A program made the translations under genes and the position numbers. This document shows, piece after piece, positions 9,023-18,317 of a DNA stretch of 61,376 bases (positions within the stretch are counted from its first letter, which is position 1; each line of letters starts with the position of its first letter). The DNA comes from Ignavibacteria bacterium (lineage in GTDB: Bacteria > Bacteroidota > Ignavibacteria > UBA10030), in NCBI GenBank assembly GCA_016873805.1, contig VGVZ01000019.1:1-61376 (forward strand). Reading direction: 5' to 3'. The notes under the pieces are model-generated. The model was not told the origin of the DNA, did not search any database, and worked only from the letters and a program-made list of their open reading frames with translations.

Positions 9023-9637
9023 TCAGTTGAGATGTTCACGCGTGATCAAATCAAGGCACGCTTGGTACGTCTCGGGCGTATTCAGGTTAGTAAGAACGGC
9101 AGGGGAAATCGAAGGACAATCAGAGAGGTCGATCGTGACAGTGTTGATCGTACGAAGGAAGGATTGGACAGAACGCTCTTCGCGACGGAGAGCTGTATCG
9201 ATGATGTTCAGAGATCTTTTGCGATAGATGCCGCACAGCGGATGGATTCTTCCCCGATCTGAGAGGACCAGTGCATCACATTCGCCTGTCCAACCGATCA
9301 GGTGCAGTAACACATCTGACGACACAAAGGGGAGATCGCAGGAGAGTACGACAACCCGGTCAGTTTTGGCGTGAGAAAGGGCCGAGTGGATTCCGGTAAG
9401 TGGTCCTGAGTTCTTGTAGATATCGGGGTAGACTGGAAGCCCGAGGAACCTGTACTCTTCTTCGAAATCTGCAACGAGGAAGAGCGGGTCGCAGAGCGGC
9501 CGGACGGTGCCGATAATCCGCTCGATAACAGTGGAGTTACCCAACGGGAGAAGGGCCTTGTTCTTTCCCATCCGACTGCTTCTTCCGCCGGCAAGGATGG
9601 CAGCCGGGAGTCTCTCCAACTCTTGTGCTTTTGGCAT
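9023..9637 (-). CDS. mobA: Molybdenum cofactor guanylyltransferase
   Basis: MobA attaches GMP to molybdopterin to make the bis-guanine dinucleotide cofactor used by DMSO-reductase-family enzymes such as NarG. The protein is 204 residues from the ATG at 9637; an extension to 9676 lacks resemblance. It shows the nucleotidyltransferase signature AAILAGGRSSRMGKNKALLP at the N-terminus, SGPLTGIHSAL, and the metal-binding VVVLSCDLPFV. It lies at the distal end of the nitrate-respiration block next to moaA, which fits supply of cofactor to the nitrate reductase encoded about 18 kb upstream on the same strand. Confidence 0.9.
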   Translation of the reverse strand: MPKAQELERLPAAILAGGRSSRMGKNKALLPLGNSTVIERIIGTVRPLCDPLFLVADFEEEYRFLGLPVYPDIYKNSGPLTGIHSALSHAKTDRVVVLSCDLPFVSSDVLLHLIGWTGECDALVLSDRGRIHPLCGIYRKRSLNIIDTALRREERSVQSFLRTINTVTIDLSDCPSISPAVLTNLNTPETYQACLDLITREHLN

Positions 9638-9702
9638 TGCTGTTTCAATTGTTGTTCTCGCTGACCGGCATCTCAAACGTGAGGGTCAGCTGTCACAAAA
9701 AC

Positions 9703-9797
9703 TCAACGCGGAGACGCGGAGTGCGCAGAGAATCGCAGAGTGAATGTTATAGCACATCATCCTCTGCGAGCCTCCGCGTTCTCCGCGCCTCCGCGAT
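9703..9797. repeat. Palindromic CGCGGAG-type intergenic repeat
   Basis: The left arm contains GCGGAGACGCGGAGTGCGCA and a CGCAGAG; about 35 bases later the right arm has CTCTGCGAGCCTCCGCG and TCCGCGCCTCCGCG. The arms can pair to form a long imperfect hairpin between the mobA and moaA genes. The CGCGGA vocabulary resembles the longer repeats at 43316, 45190 and 61055, though the sequence is not the same unit. Confidence 0.6.
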
Positions 9798-9865
9798 TTT
9801 GCTTCCTACGTGTCCGTCGCCACCGACCCCTACGCACACTACGACTCTACTCAATCGACGGGTTT

Positions 9866-10849
9866 TCAACCTCCTATGCCGATCATGTGACCGTGGGTTT
9901 TCTTTTCCAATTCCTCCTCACCCGGGTGTTTTTCCCATTTGTCCGCGAGAGCACCCAGGATCAAGGCCTGCAGCTCCTGAGCTGATGCGCCGTTCCTCAG
10001 AGGAGTCTTAAGATCGATTCCCTCCTGCGCGAAAAGACAGACGCGCAATCGGCCGTCCGATGAGAGACGGAGCCGGTTACAACCGTAGCAGAAAGGCGCG
10101 CTCATCGTCGAAATGAAGCCGATCGTTGCATTCGTCCCGATCACCCGAAAATCAGCCGCCGGGCCGTGGACACTCTCTTCCTGCTGTTTCGCCTCGAGAG
10201 AGTATTTCGTTTCGATGATCGAACGGATTTCATTCGATGGGACGTATCTCTCTTTCCTCCAATCGTTCCCCGGAAAAGGCATATACTCGATGAACCGCGC
10301 ATTCACGTCGAGAGAGACGGCGAGTCGAACAAAATCCAGGATCTCATCATCGTTGAATCCCCGTATGACAACCGTGTTGATCTTCAACGACGTAAATTCT
10401 TCGCTCACCGCCGCTTCGATTCCTCTCATCACATCGGAAAAACGATCTCGGCGAGTGATTGATTGAAACCGCTCGGGTCTGAGTGTATCGAGACTGACAT
10501 TGACGTGTGAGACTCCGGCACGACGCAGAGCCGCCGCTTTGTCGCTCAGATTTGCCCCGTTCGTCGAAAGAGCCAGGGTTTGGAGTCTGCGAATCTGCGC
10601 GAGCCGACCACAGAGGTTCTCCACTTCTTTTCTGACCAACGGCTCTCCCCCCGTAATCCGGATCTTCCGAATTCCGAATTCCACCAGCATCTCGGAAATC
10701 TGGACAATCTCATCAAATGTCAGAATCGCGTCCTTTGCACGGAGGTTAATCCCATCGGCAGGCATACAGTACGTACACCGCAAATTGCAGCGATCGGTCA
10801 CGGAAATCCGAAGATACGTATGACTCCTGCCGTATTGATCGACCAGCAT
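9866..10849 (-). CDS. moaA: GTP 3',8-cyclase (molybdenum cofactor step 1)
   Basis: MoaA is a radical-SAM enzyme that rearranges GTP to 3',8-cyclo-7,8-dihydro-GTP, the first step of molybdopterin synthesis. The protein is 327 residues, the usual length. The SAM cluster cysteines are C21, C25 and C28 in DRCNLRCTYCMP. The second [4Fe-4S] cluster is in FCYGCNRLRLSSDGRLRVC (around residues 255-275), and the protein ends with the typical M-I-G-I-G-G tail. The GGEP motif is in RITGGEPLVR. It follows the porin gene with only 15 bp between, so it probably belongs to the same transcript as the nitrite-reductase region. moaC, moaE, moeA and others are not in this window. Confidence 0.95.
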   Translation of the reverse strand: MLVDQYGRSHTYLRISVTDRCNLRCTYCMPADGINLRAKDAILTFDEIVQISEMLVEFGIRKIRITGGEPLVRKEVENLCGRLAQIRRLQTLALSTNGANLSDKAAALRRAGVSHVNVSLDTLRPERFQSITRRDRFSDVMRGIEAAVSEEFTSLKINTVVIRGFNDDEILDFVRLAVSLDVNARFIEYMPFPGNDWRKERYVPSNEIRSIIETKYSLEAKQQEESVHGPAADFRVIGTNATIGFISTMSAPFCYGCNRLRLSSDGRLRVCLFAQEGIDLKTPLRNGASAQELQALILGALADKWEKHPGEEELEKKTHGHMIGIGG

Positions 10850-10864
10850 CGTGTCATCCTTGTG

Positions 10865-12130
10865 CTAGAACGTCACCATCAGGCTCAGGTAACCCCACAG
10901 CGCCGCGTCGGCTCCACCAAATCGGACGCGCATGTTGTGCGCAGGAATAAATGTGGACGCGCCGAGCTCGAACGCAACCTTCGCATTATAGCGATAGGAG
11001 GCGACAATATCCACTTCCTGTCCGAGGGCCGATTCTCCGCCGACAGGTTGCCCGTATGAGAAATTGTGCAGCCAGAGATTGGCACTCAGGTTGTCGCCGA
11101 GCGCAAATGTTGCGCGGGCAACGAAATCTTCCAGCCCCCGGTCGCCGGTGTTCGCCGGAATGGCGATGAAATAATCCATGAAGCCGTAGAACTTGTGATT
11201 CGTGGCATACAGGGGATCGAACGTTTTGTACTTCGTCTCGCCGACCGGTGTTCCGGAGAGAAGCTCGTAACCGAGCGACACTCGTGAAAGCCTGGAGCCG
11301 GGGAACGAGTACCCAAACGCTCCTGTCAACAGATACGCTGAGACGTCCGCTCCTCTTCGGTCACCCCCTTGATACGCCACTTCTGCCTCGTAGTCGATCG
11401 ACCCCTGCTTTCCTTTCACGTACGATCCGACGGTGTAGCGTTTCAAATCCGATTTTCCGAGGACGGTCTGGTTGCGATCCCACTGATACAGCAGATAGGC
11501 GTCCAGCTTCGTGTCTGTGATCTTTTTGAGAGTTGCATAGAGGCCGTAGAAATCGAAGCCGACATCGCGAACGTACCTGACCGACGTCGGCGTAGCTACG
11601 GGAACGTACGGTTGCACCTCCCCTACGTTGGTTGCAAAGAGATCGAAGGAGGCGCAATCGAGATTGACGTTGACGAGGGCACCATCGAACACGCGGCCCA
11701 CGTTGTGCCAGCCGACCGTCCCGATGATTCGTTCGTTGGCGTAACTCATCTCCATCCGTCCTGCGCGAAGCGACAGTTCGTCGGCGAAGAGCTTGTTGAT
11801 TTCCACGTATCCCTGGTGCAGATCGAGATTGCGGGAGTCGGAAAGCGTGTTGAATGATCCTCCGGCATCGCGTTCTTGTCCGAAGACGCGCGAGTCTCTG
11901 GCCTGCACGATAACTCGAACGTTCTCAATCGGGATTGCTTCCAGTCCGAGCCGCGTCCTCAGCAACGTCACGGTATTGGCGGCTGTCACCTGATTGAAAT
12001 CCCGCATATCAACTTCGCCCCGGATGCGCACATCCCCAAACCAACGATACGTGGGACGGAACTCCTGGGCAAATGCTGCGGAAACGGAAATGAACAACAT
12101 CATCATGGATGGAACAATTTTGATTTTCAT
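10865..12130 (-). CDS. Outer-membrane beta-barrel porin, alginate-export-like
   Basis: The protein is 421 residues with a cleavable signal peptide (about 1-21, ending SAAFAQ). The rest alternates hydrophobic and polar residues in a beta-barrel pattern and ends in a Phe (LSLMVTF), the usual signal for barrel insertion. It resembles the alginate-export family of 16-18-stranded barrels, for example in RGEVDMRDFNQ, LRTRLGLEA and VIVQARDSR. Substrate specificity cannot be read from sequence. Lying between the nitrite reductase and moaA, it could let nitrate, nitrite or ammonium cross the outer membrane; this is inferred from position only. Confidence 0.8.
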   Translation of the reverse strand: MKIKIVPSMMMLFISVSAAFAQEFRPTYRWFGDVRIRGEVDMRDFNQVTAANTVTLLRTRLGLEAIPIENVRVIVQARDSRVFGQERDAGGSFNTLSDSRNLDLHQGYVEINKLFADELSLRAGRMEMSYANERIIGTVGWHNVGRVFDGALVNVNLDCASFDLFATNVGEVQPYVPVATPTSVRYVRDVGFDFYGLYATLKKITDTKLDAYLLYQWDRNQTVLGKSDLKRYTVGSYVKGKQGSIDYEAEVAYQGGDRRGADVSAYLLTGAFGYSFPGSRLSRVSLGYELLSGTPVGETKYKTFDPLYATNHKFYGFMDYFIAIPANTGDRGLEDFVARATFALGDNLSANLWLHNFSYGQPVGGESALGQEVDIVASYRYNAKVAFELGASTFIPAHNMRVRFGGADAALWGYLSLMVTF

Positions 12131-12193
12131 GTCAACCCTCTGAATACGCTTGGTGGCAGAGCTATGTCCCTGCGCGATCCATTCGGCATCGCG

Positions 12194-13846
12194 CTATTTG
12201 GTCCCCTTCTTCTGGGCAATGAGATTCTCCAGAAACTTGGTTCCTTCTTGTGCCGCGTCGACAGATTTTGTCAGCGATTCCCTGGCCTGGGCCGGATTAT
12301 GGAAGCCGTCGGAGTTTTCCGCCGTCCACCACTCCCACAGGGTGTGCGCCTGATCGTGATACGTGCGCGCATTCGCGAGTTGTGCATCATCCACCCCCAG
12401 ATCTTTCGCACGCTGATATGTGTCGATAAACTCGGCGAGCCAGAATTCCGCCTTTCTCATCTTTCCCCGTATGTAGTTCTGGATCGCATCGATTTGGTAT
12501 ACGGCCTCCTTCTCCGTCCAGTACGTGTGACATGAGATGCAGGTCTCCTTGGTCATGTACCGCGCACTCTTCTGGCCGTGCCAGGTGTAGCTCTTCGCAC
12601 CCTTCTTCACGACCGGCATGTGGCAATGCTTGCATTCAACGCCCGCCCGCTCATGTTTGCTTCCCCAAAAGACCTCTGTTTCCGGATGCTGGATCTTCGA
12701 GAGCGATGCGCCCGTGACGGCATGTTTGAAGTCTTTGAATGAGAACTGCTCCATCTTCTTATTGTAGTCCAGCACATTTGTCCAGGGGAAGATGTTCGTG
12801 CGCGGATCTGCTTTTGTGACTGCGGCGCCGGACTTCGGGTCATGTCCCGGATTGCAGTTGTATTCGACGTGGCATTGCGCGCACATCAGATTGGAATCCT
12901 TCTTGTTGAGAATCCCGATCGCCCGAAAATCGCGAAATGTGATCTTTGTCATCGTCACGTCCGCACTTTTCTTCTTGTCGTACGGATAGGTCCCTTCGCC
13001 TCGATCGACCACTGCTTCGATCAACGCATCACGCACGACGCGAGGATTGGTTCCGTGCGGATCGTGACAGTGAATGCATCCGACCGGTTGCTGGAGATCG
13101 CGTGCCATCTGAACGACGTCGGAAGTTCTGGACCACACAGCGTCCGGCGACGGATCCCCCTTATACTTCCACTTCAGAATTTGATCCGAGCTTTTGCAGC
13201 TGAGACATGTCGGATTGGCTGCGATCGCAGTCTGCGACATGAATACTTTTTGACCATTGGACGACGGTTCTTTGTCGAGCAACAAATCCCACGCCTTCCC
13301 GGTCTTCGTGATATTCTTGAGATCCTTGTATTGGAAGCGTCCGCCATACGCACGATCGACGATGTAGTGATCGACGAGCATAAATGCGTGACTGCGGGGT
13401 TCTCCATGTTCCTTGGTGAAGGCATGGGGCATCATGAGTTTGTCGAAGGTCGGCGATCGGCTTGTCGTGGTCGCTTTTTCCACGCGCGCTCGCGATTCGA
13501 GGTTGACATGAAAGAACGAATCATACTGTTCTTTGTGACAGTTGCCGCAGGTCTTGATTTCGAGATTCGTGATCGGCTTGGTCGACGGATCTTCTTGGTG
13601 CAGATCAAGATTGGAGTGACAGGTCACGCAGTTGAGCCGTTGATGTTTGCTCCCCGTGTGAAGTGATTGAACCTCTTCATGGCAGGTGAAACATGTTTTC
13701 GGGTCGACGGCCTTCTTCTGCGTCTGGATCGCGCGGGTGGGAGATCCGTCATCGGCGGCACTTCTCTTCACCGCGTTGGACATCGTAAAACCGTAGATGG
13801 TGGCCCCCAGGATACAAAAGACAAGAAGTGCAATCAATCTGTTCAT
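12194..13846 (-). CDS. Octahaem cytochrome c nitrite reductase (ammonia-forming)
   Basis: This 550-residue periplasmic cytochrome reduces nitrite to ammonium with six electrons. It is anchored or exported by an N-terminal hydrophobic helix (about 3-22). Eight haem-attachment motifs are visible: CFTCH (52-56), CVTCH (73-77), CGNCH (100-104), the lysine-ligated catalytic CLSCK (214-218), CIHCH (257-261), CAQCH, CKHCH and CISCH. Five of these match the NrfA core, in which CxxCK marks the catalytic haem. The three extra N-terminal haems with CxxCK as haem 4 are the arrangement known from the Thioalkalivibrio octahaem enzyme. The start at 13846 is set by GGAGGA 7 bases upstream; the longer frame to 13879 is unlikely. 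No nrfH or nrfBCD accompanies it; the actA-F genes lie just upstream on the same strand. Confidence 0.93.
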   Translation of the reverse strand: MNRLIALLVFCILGATIYGFTMSNAVKRSAADDGSPTRAIQTQKKAVDPKTCFTCHEEVQSLHTGSKHQRLNCVTCHSNLDLHQEDPSTKPITNLEIKTCGNCHKEQYDSFFHVNLESRARVEKATTTSRSPTFDKLMMPHAFTKEHGEPRSHAFMLVDHYIVDRAYGGRFQYKDLKNITKTGKAWDLLLDKEPSSNGQKVFMSQTAIAANPTCLSCKSSDQILKWKYKGDPSPDAVWSRTSDVVQMARDLQQPVGCIHCHDPHGTNPRVVRDALIEAVVDRGEGTYPYDKKKSADVTMTKITFRDFRAIGILNKKDSNLMCAQCHVEYNCNPGHDPKSGAAVTKADPRTNIFPWTNVLDYNKKMEQFSFKDFKHAVTGASLSKIQHPETEVFWGSKHERAGVECKHCHMPVVKKGAKSYTWHGQKSARYMTKETCISCHTYWTEKEAVYQIDAIQNYIRGKMRKAEFWLAEFIDTYQRAKDLGVDDAQLANARTYHDQAHTLWEWWTAENSDGFHNPAQARESLTKSVDAAQEGTKFLENLIAQKKGTK

Positions 13847-14065
13847 AAGAGTCCTCCGTGGTTGATCTCGCAATTTCACCCGGCAGTGGATCGAAGATTC
13901 CGAATGATGTGGAGAAGCCGTTCGTGTTGTGAGGATCGTTGCCCTTGGCGTGAACGGCCGGAATCAGGCAATCGTTCCGTACGATTCGATTTCTTTGGTG
14001 GAACATATGGGAAGATTCGCTGGAAGACAAGTCCTCCGGAGGAGGAATGTCCGCTGGGACCCGAA

Positions 14066-14620
14066 CTACGACGGGAATTGAGTCTCGAGTCTGGTGAGGA
14101 GCGCAATCAGCTCATGCTTCAGAGAACACGACTCACTGGAAGATTCCACTTCTGCGAATTCTTTTTCCAGTCGCTCGAGATCACTGCGATCGAGATGATG
14201 TTCTGCCATCGGGAACAAAACGTGGTCTTCCTTCTGGATATGCTGACGCAAAAGCCCCACAAACCCCAACGCGTGATTGTGAATATCACCGATCGCCCCA
14301 CGGTCTCCCTGAGCATACCGCTCAACGGCTTCACCCATGGATCGAATGTGCGCTCTTCCCTGGTCATGCTCGAACAACATCACGGCGATCGGGCCGGCCT
14401 CGCGCGGAAAACCGCGCTGCTCCATTGCGCTGAAGAGGAGATCCTCTTCTTTTCCATGGTGGCAGCGATCGGCATACAACTGAATGAATCGAATCGCGTC
14501 GCGGAAGACCTGGGGTTGAACCTCTTCTCCACTCTGTGCGCGCGTGACAGATCGTTCCAGCACGTCCAGCATTCGTTCGATGTTGCGATGTTCTTGTTTG
14601 AGGATGTCAGTCGGTTTCAT
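14066..14620 (-). CDS. Hemerythrin-domain protein
   Basis: This is a 184-residue cytoplasmic, all-helical protein of the hemerythrin/HHE family, which binds a di-iron site. The expected histidine and carboxylate ligands are present in ILKQEHRNIERML, ADRCHHGKEEDLLF, MLFEHDQGRAHI and LRQHIQKEDHVLFPMAEHH. Such proteins bind O2 or NO or help repair iron-sulfur centres (YtfE/RIC). Its position between the act operon and the nitrite reductase suggests protection against nitric oxide produced during nitrite turnover. That role is inference. Confidence 0.87.
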   Translation of the reverse strand: MKPTDILKQEHRNIERMLDVLERSVTRAQSGEEVQPQVFRDAIRFIQLYADRCHHGKEEDLLFSAMEQRGFPREAGPIAVMLFEHDQGRAHIRSMGEAVERYAQGDRGAIGDIHNHALGFVGLLRQHIQKEDHVLFPMAEHHLDRSDLERLEKEFAEVESSSESCSLKHELIALLTRLETQFPS

Positions 14621-14648
14621 CGGAGATTTCTCGGAATGGAAGAATGAA

Positions 14649-15833
14649 TCATGAGTGATAGTTCAGACTTTCGACAATCAGGGGATCGTTTTTGGGAATT
14701 GGATTTGCTTTTGCAAACGATCGGAGCGTCAGGTATGCCGCCGCGGCAACCGCCCCCGCCACCGGTCCGATTTCCCAAAGTCCGACCTGTGGACCATTCC
14801 GCATAAACGGTGGCAGGATCATCCAGAAGAGATCGATCCAGTGGCCGATGAGAAGGATGATCCCGACCTTCAGTAACACCCCCTCATTCCGCTTCGTCCA
14901 CTTCGGCAGCAAGACCACGAAGGGGATCACCCAGTTGAAGACGACGTTCAGGACGGTGAAGATGGCCCAGCTTCCCTCCTGACGGTGAACAAGATATGAC
15001 GCTTCTTCCGGGATGTTGGAATACCAGATCAGGAGATACTGACTGAACCAGATGTACATCCAGAATGTGCTGAACGCAACAATCAGTTTGCCCAGATCGT
15101 GGAGGTGCTCTGATGTGAGAATGCCCTCCAACGGTCCTGCGCGACGCAAAACAATCGCCAGAATGGCGATCGCCGCGAGGCCGCTCTGAAAGAGCCCTGC
15201 AAAATTGTAGATTCCAAAGATGGTGCTGTACCAGTGGGGTTCAATGGACATGATCCAGTCCATGCTGGCGAGCGTGAGGCTAAGCGCAACGACGACGAGG
15301 AACAGAGCCGAATATCGTTTCGCACGGTTGAAGTATTCGAGACCATCGTGTTCATCCTGACGGCGTGAAAGACGAACCAACGCGAAGGCAAAGAACAGCC
15401 ACATGCCGAGAAAGAACACCATCCGTCCTGCGAACCAGGGGATGTTGAGCCACCAGCGTTTGGCCTGGAGGATCTTGTCGACCGCCAGGATATCGAGATG
15501 ACTCCATTCATACAGGTCGTGGATCCCGAACAGCAGCACCAGCATGGCGATCGACGCAACCGGCAGCGATGCGATCATCGCCTCCGGGACTCTCCGAATG
15601 GCAACGCTCCATCCCGCGTTGGAAACGTACTGGATCGCGAGGAAGATCGCTCCGGCCAGTCCGATTCCCAACAGATAGTATGCAGCCAATAGGAGGTTCG
15701 GCCACGCACGCAATGGAACCGCGATGACTCCGACGACCGCGATCAGCGCGCCGAGTATGGACACGGTGCGGAGCGGTCCGAGCCAACGCGATTGCGGAGA
15801 AGTTTCCGGAACAGGTAATCGAGGGATACTCAT
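14649..15833 (-). CDS. actF: Alternative complex III subunit F (membrane)
   Basis: This is a 394-residue integral membrane protein with about ten hydrophobic helices. It resembles NrfD/PsrC-like ActF, one of the two large quinol-site membrane subunits of alternative complex III, which oxidises menaquinol and passes electrons to cytochrome c. The ATG at 15833 overlaps the stop of actE (ATGA), which favours it over the longer frame starting at 16070 that overlaps actE out of frame. It is the last act gene; the hemerythrin gene follows 28 bp later. Confidence 0.88.
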   Translation of the reverse strand: MSIPRLPVPETSPQSRWLGPLRTVSILGALIAVVGVIAVPLRAWPNLLLAAYYLLGIGLAGAIFLAIQYVSNAGWSVAIRRVPEAMIASLPVASIAMLVLLFGIHDLYEWSHLDILAVDKILQAKRWWLNIPWFAGRMVFFLGMWLFFAFALVRLSRRQDEHDGLEYFNRAKRYSALFLVVVALSLTLASMDWIMSIEPHWYSTIFGIYNFAGLFQSGLAAIAILAIVLRRAGPLEGILTSEHLHDLGKLIVAFSTFWMYIWFSQYLLIWYSNIPEEASYLVHRQEGSWAIFTVLNVVFNWVIPFVVLLPKWTKRNEGVLLKVGIILLIGHWIDLFWMILPPFMRNGPQVGLWEIGPVAGAVAAAAYLTLRSFAKANPIPKNDPLIVESLNYHS

Positions 15834-16420
15834 TTTCCCGATGTGATTCCTTTCGGTGCTTGAAGCGAACGGATGTACACAATGGCTCTCCAGCGATCCC
15901 TCGCTTCCACTTGCGACGCCAGGGAGGGCATATTCCCCTGGCCGTACGTCATGACGTGAAACATTTGTCCATCCTTCATTCGTACGGCTCGATCGGCCAA
16001 CAGTGATGGGGGCGGAGGGAATCCATGCTGCACAATCTTTCCATCGCCCATCCCTCCACTCCCATGACACGGTTGACAGAACGTTATAAACACAAAGGCG
16101 CCTCGCTCACGTTCTTCCACACTATCCGGCCTCACGGGATTGGAAAGCTCCACCCCGGCGCGAAGCGCCTCTTCCGGTGTACGGCGATAATGAACCGGCT
16201 GAAATTCCATCGGTATTGAGCCTCGAGCCGGCTCATGCAATGCGCGATGATCCGGAAACGCAGGCAATGGTGCTTGCGCCTCAGCCGGGACCGAATGAAC
16301 CATGCCCGGAAGAATTTCCGCATTGCGCGCAAGATAGTCGCGCCGGAGAAACAGCGTCAAGCCGGCAAGGACCAGAAGAAGCGCAAGAAGCATGTAGTTA
16401 GGATGAACGCGCTTCGTCAT
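15830..16420 (-). CDS. actE: Alternative complex III subunit E (monohaem cytochrome c)
   Basis: The protein is 196 residues: an N-terminal hydrophobic anchor (about 9-25), then a periplasmic cytochrome c domain. It has one haem motif, CQPCHGSGGMGDG, and a probable axial Met in GNMPSLAS. ActE is the exit cytochrome of the complex. Many homologues are lipoproteins; here no lipobox cysteine is seen, so anchoring is through the uncleaved helix. It overlaps actD by four bases upstream and actF by four bases downstream. Confidence 0.88.
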   Translation of the reverse strand: MTKRVHPNYMLLALLLVLAGLTLFLRRDYLARNAEILPGMVHSVPAEAQAPLPAFPDHRALHEPARGSIPMEFQPVHYRRTPEEALRAGVELSNPVRPDSVEERERGAFVFITFCQPCHGSGGMGDGKIVQHGFPPPPSLLADRAVRMKDGQMFHVMTYGQGNMPSLASQVEARDRWRAIVYIRSLQAPKGITSGK

Positions 16421-16947
16421 CGGCCTGCCTCCGTCAGTCGCTCTTCGATACGCTCTACGTGAAATCGTTCGAGGAGTGCTCTCACGTTCGAAACATCGAA
16501 TGCCGCATCGTTCTGAAGAAGGACGAGCACAAACTTGTCGTTTGTGACTCTTTCATAGAGAACCTTCGGGTGTTTGCCCGGACGGAGCCTGCTGACGAAG
16601 AAAAAGGCAAGGACCGTTCCCACGCCGGCAAACAGCACCATGATCTCAAACGTGACGGGAACAAACGCCGGGACGGAACTCAGCGGCTTTCCGCCGACAT
16701 TCACGGGCCAACTCGTGGCCGACGTCCATATTTGATACCACAGCTTGGCAATTGCCCCCGTCAATCCGAGACCAAAGCAGATCCATGGGAGTCTCGAGGG
16801 GCGAAGCCCCATCGCTTTGTCGAGACCGTGAATCGCGTAGGGAGCGTACACATCGACGATGTGATATCCGGCGTCCTTCGCGGCGCGTGTTGCGTCGACA
16901 ATATCACGTTCGCCACCGAAGGTCGCGACCAGGAGACGTTCCGTCAT
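16417..16947 (-). CDS. actD: Alternative complex III subunit D (DUF3341)
   Basis: The protein is 176 residues from the ATG at 16947, which overlaps the actC stop codon (ATGA) and is preceded by AAGGAGA; the longer frame to 17112 is rejected. ActD has two membrane helices (about 50-68 and 95-118) with cytoplasmic ends and belongs to the DUF3341 family found only with this complex. It shows DVYAPYAIHGLDKAMGL and SVPAFVPVTFEIMVLFAG. Its role is structural; a direct catalytic role is not known. Confidence 0.88.
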   Translation of the reverse strand: MTERLLVATFGGERDIVDATRAAKDAGYHIVDVYAPYAIHGLDKAMGLRPSRLPWICFGLGLTGAIAKLWYQIWTSATSWPVNVGGKPLSSVPAFVPVTFEIMVLFAGVGTVLAFFFVSRLRPGKHPKVLYERVTNDKFVLVLLQNDAAFDVSNVRALLERFHVERIEERLTEAGR

Positions 16948-18317
16948 GAATGGTCTCCTTTCTGTCTGTGGCCGTAGCTGAGCACGCCTTTGACCTCGCC
17001 GATTGCGATCATCGGAAGAAATCGGGCGAAGAGGAGAAAGAGCGTGAAGAAGAGTCCGAAACTCCCGATCAGAGTCGCAATCTCGATGGAAGTGGGAGCG
17101 TAACTCGCCCAACTCGCGGGGAGATAGTCACGCGTGAGGGAGATCGTAATAATCACAAATCGCTCGAACCACATCCCGACGTTGATAAGAATCGCGATAA
17201 AGAACACTGCCGTCGGATTGGTACGGATCTTCTTCCACCAGAGAAGCTGTGGAATCAGGACGTTGCATACGGCCATAATCCAATACGCCCAGGCGTAGGG
17301 CCCAAGCGCCCGGTTCACAAATGCGAAGCGTTCGTATTCGTTCCCGGAATACGCGGCGACAAAAAACTCCGTCATGTATGCGAGTCCGACCATTCCCGCC
17401 GTTGCGATAATCACCTTGCACATTGCTTCGATGTGGTGAAGGGTGATGTAGTCTTCGAAATGGAGAACTTTCCGGACAATCAACATGAGGGTCATGACCA
17501 TGGCAAAGCCGGAAAAAATTGCGCCTGCCACAAAATAGGGGGGAAAGATCGTCGCGTGCCACCCGGGGATGATCGATGTGGCGAAGTCCCAGCTCACGAT
17601 TGTATGCACCGAGACCACAAGAGGCGTTGCGAGACCGGCAAGGAGGAGATAGACGGTTTCGTATCGGAGCCAGGTCTTGTTCGAACCGTTCCATCCGAGA
17701 CTGAAGAATCCGGTGATCGCTCGTTTGATCTTGGAGGTCGTTCGATCCCGAATTGTCGCGAGATCAGGGATCAGTCCCACGTACCAAAACACCAGCGAGA
17801 TGGTGAAGTAGACACTGATTGCGAACATGTCCCACACAAGCGGCGAACGGAAGTTAACCCACAGCGGGCCTCGGAAATTCGGATACGGAATGACCCAGAA
17901 TGCCAGCCACGGCCTCCCCATGTGGATGATGGGAAAGATCCCGGCGCAGATCACTGCGAAGATCGTCATCGCTTCTGCAGATCGATTCACCGACGTGCGC
18001 CAGCGCTGGCGGAAGAGGAAGAGGATCGCCGAGATCAGCGTTCCGGCGTGTCCGATGCCGATCCAGAAAACAAAATTCGTGATATCGAATGCCCAGCCGA
18101 CGGTGTTGTTCAGCCCCCACGTGCCAATCCCGGTTTCGATCTGATACGTGACGGCGACCATACCCAATCCCATCATGGCCATCGCGACGAGAAACGTCAT
18201 CCACCACGCCTTCGACGATTTCTGATCGAGAGGGTGACAAACATCGCGCGTCACAGCCTCATACGTCTTGTTGCCGAGAATAAGGGGCTTCCGGAGGTTC
18301 GAGACGTGATCAGCCAT
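16944..18317 (-). CDS. actC: Alternative complex III subunit C (NrfD-like quinol site)
   Basis: This is a 457-residue polytopic membrane protein of the NrfD/PsrC family with about ten helices. Characteristic stretches are FVFWIGIGHAGTLISAILFL and IIHMGRPW near the quinol site. ActC binds menaquinol and contacts ActB. It overlaps actB by eight bases and actD by four bases, showing tight translational coupling. Confidence 0.92.
   Translation of the reverse strand: MADHVSNLRKPLILGNKTYEAVTRDVCHPLDQKSSKAWWMTFLVAMAMMGLGMVAVTYQIETGIGTWGLNNTVGWAFDITNFVFWIGIGHAGTLISAILFLFRQRWRTSVNRSAEAMTIFAVICAGIFPIIHMGRPWLAFWVIPYPNFRGPLWVNFRSPLVWDMFAISVYFTISLVFWYVGLIPDLATIRDRTTSKIKRAITGFFSLGWNGSNKTWLRYETVYLLLAGLATPLVVSVHTIVSWDFATSIIPGWHATIFPPYFVAGAIFSGFAMVMTLMLIVRKVLHFEDYITLHHIEAMCKVIIATAGMVGLAYMTEFFVAAYSGNEYERFAFVNRALGPYAWAYWIMAVCNVLIPQLLWWKKIRTNPTAVFFIAILINVGMWFERFVIITISLTRDYLPASWASYAPTSIEIATLIGSFGLFFTLFLLFARFLPMIAIGEVKGVLSYGHRQKGDHS

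Noticed and set aside
12842-13666. 274-codon plus-strand frame
   Set aside because: It is antisense to the nitrite reductase, whose haem motifs are unambiguous on the minus strand.
15834-16070. Upstream extension of actF
   Set aside because: The 79 extra residues overlap actE in another frame and lack family resemblance; the ATGA overlap at 15833 explains initiation.
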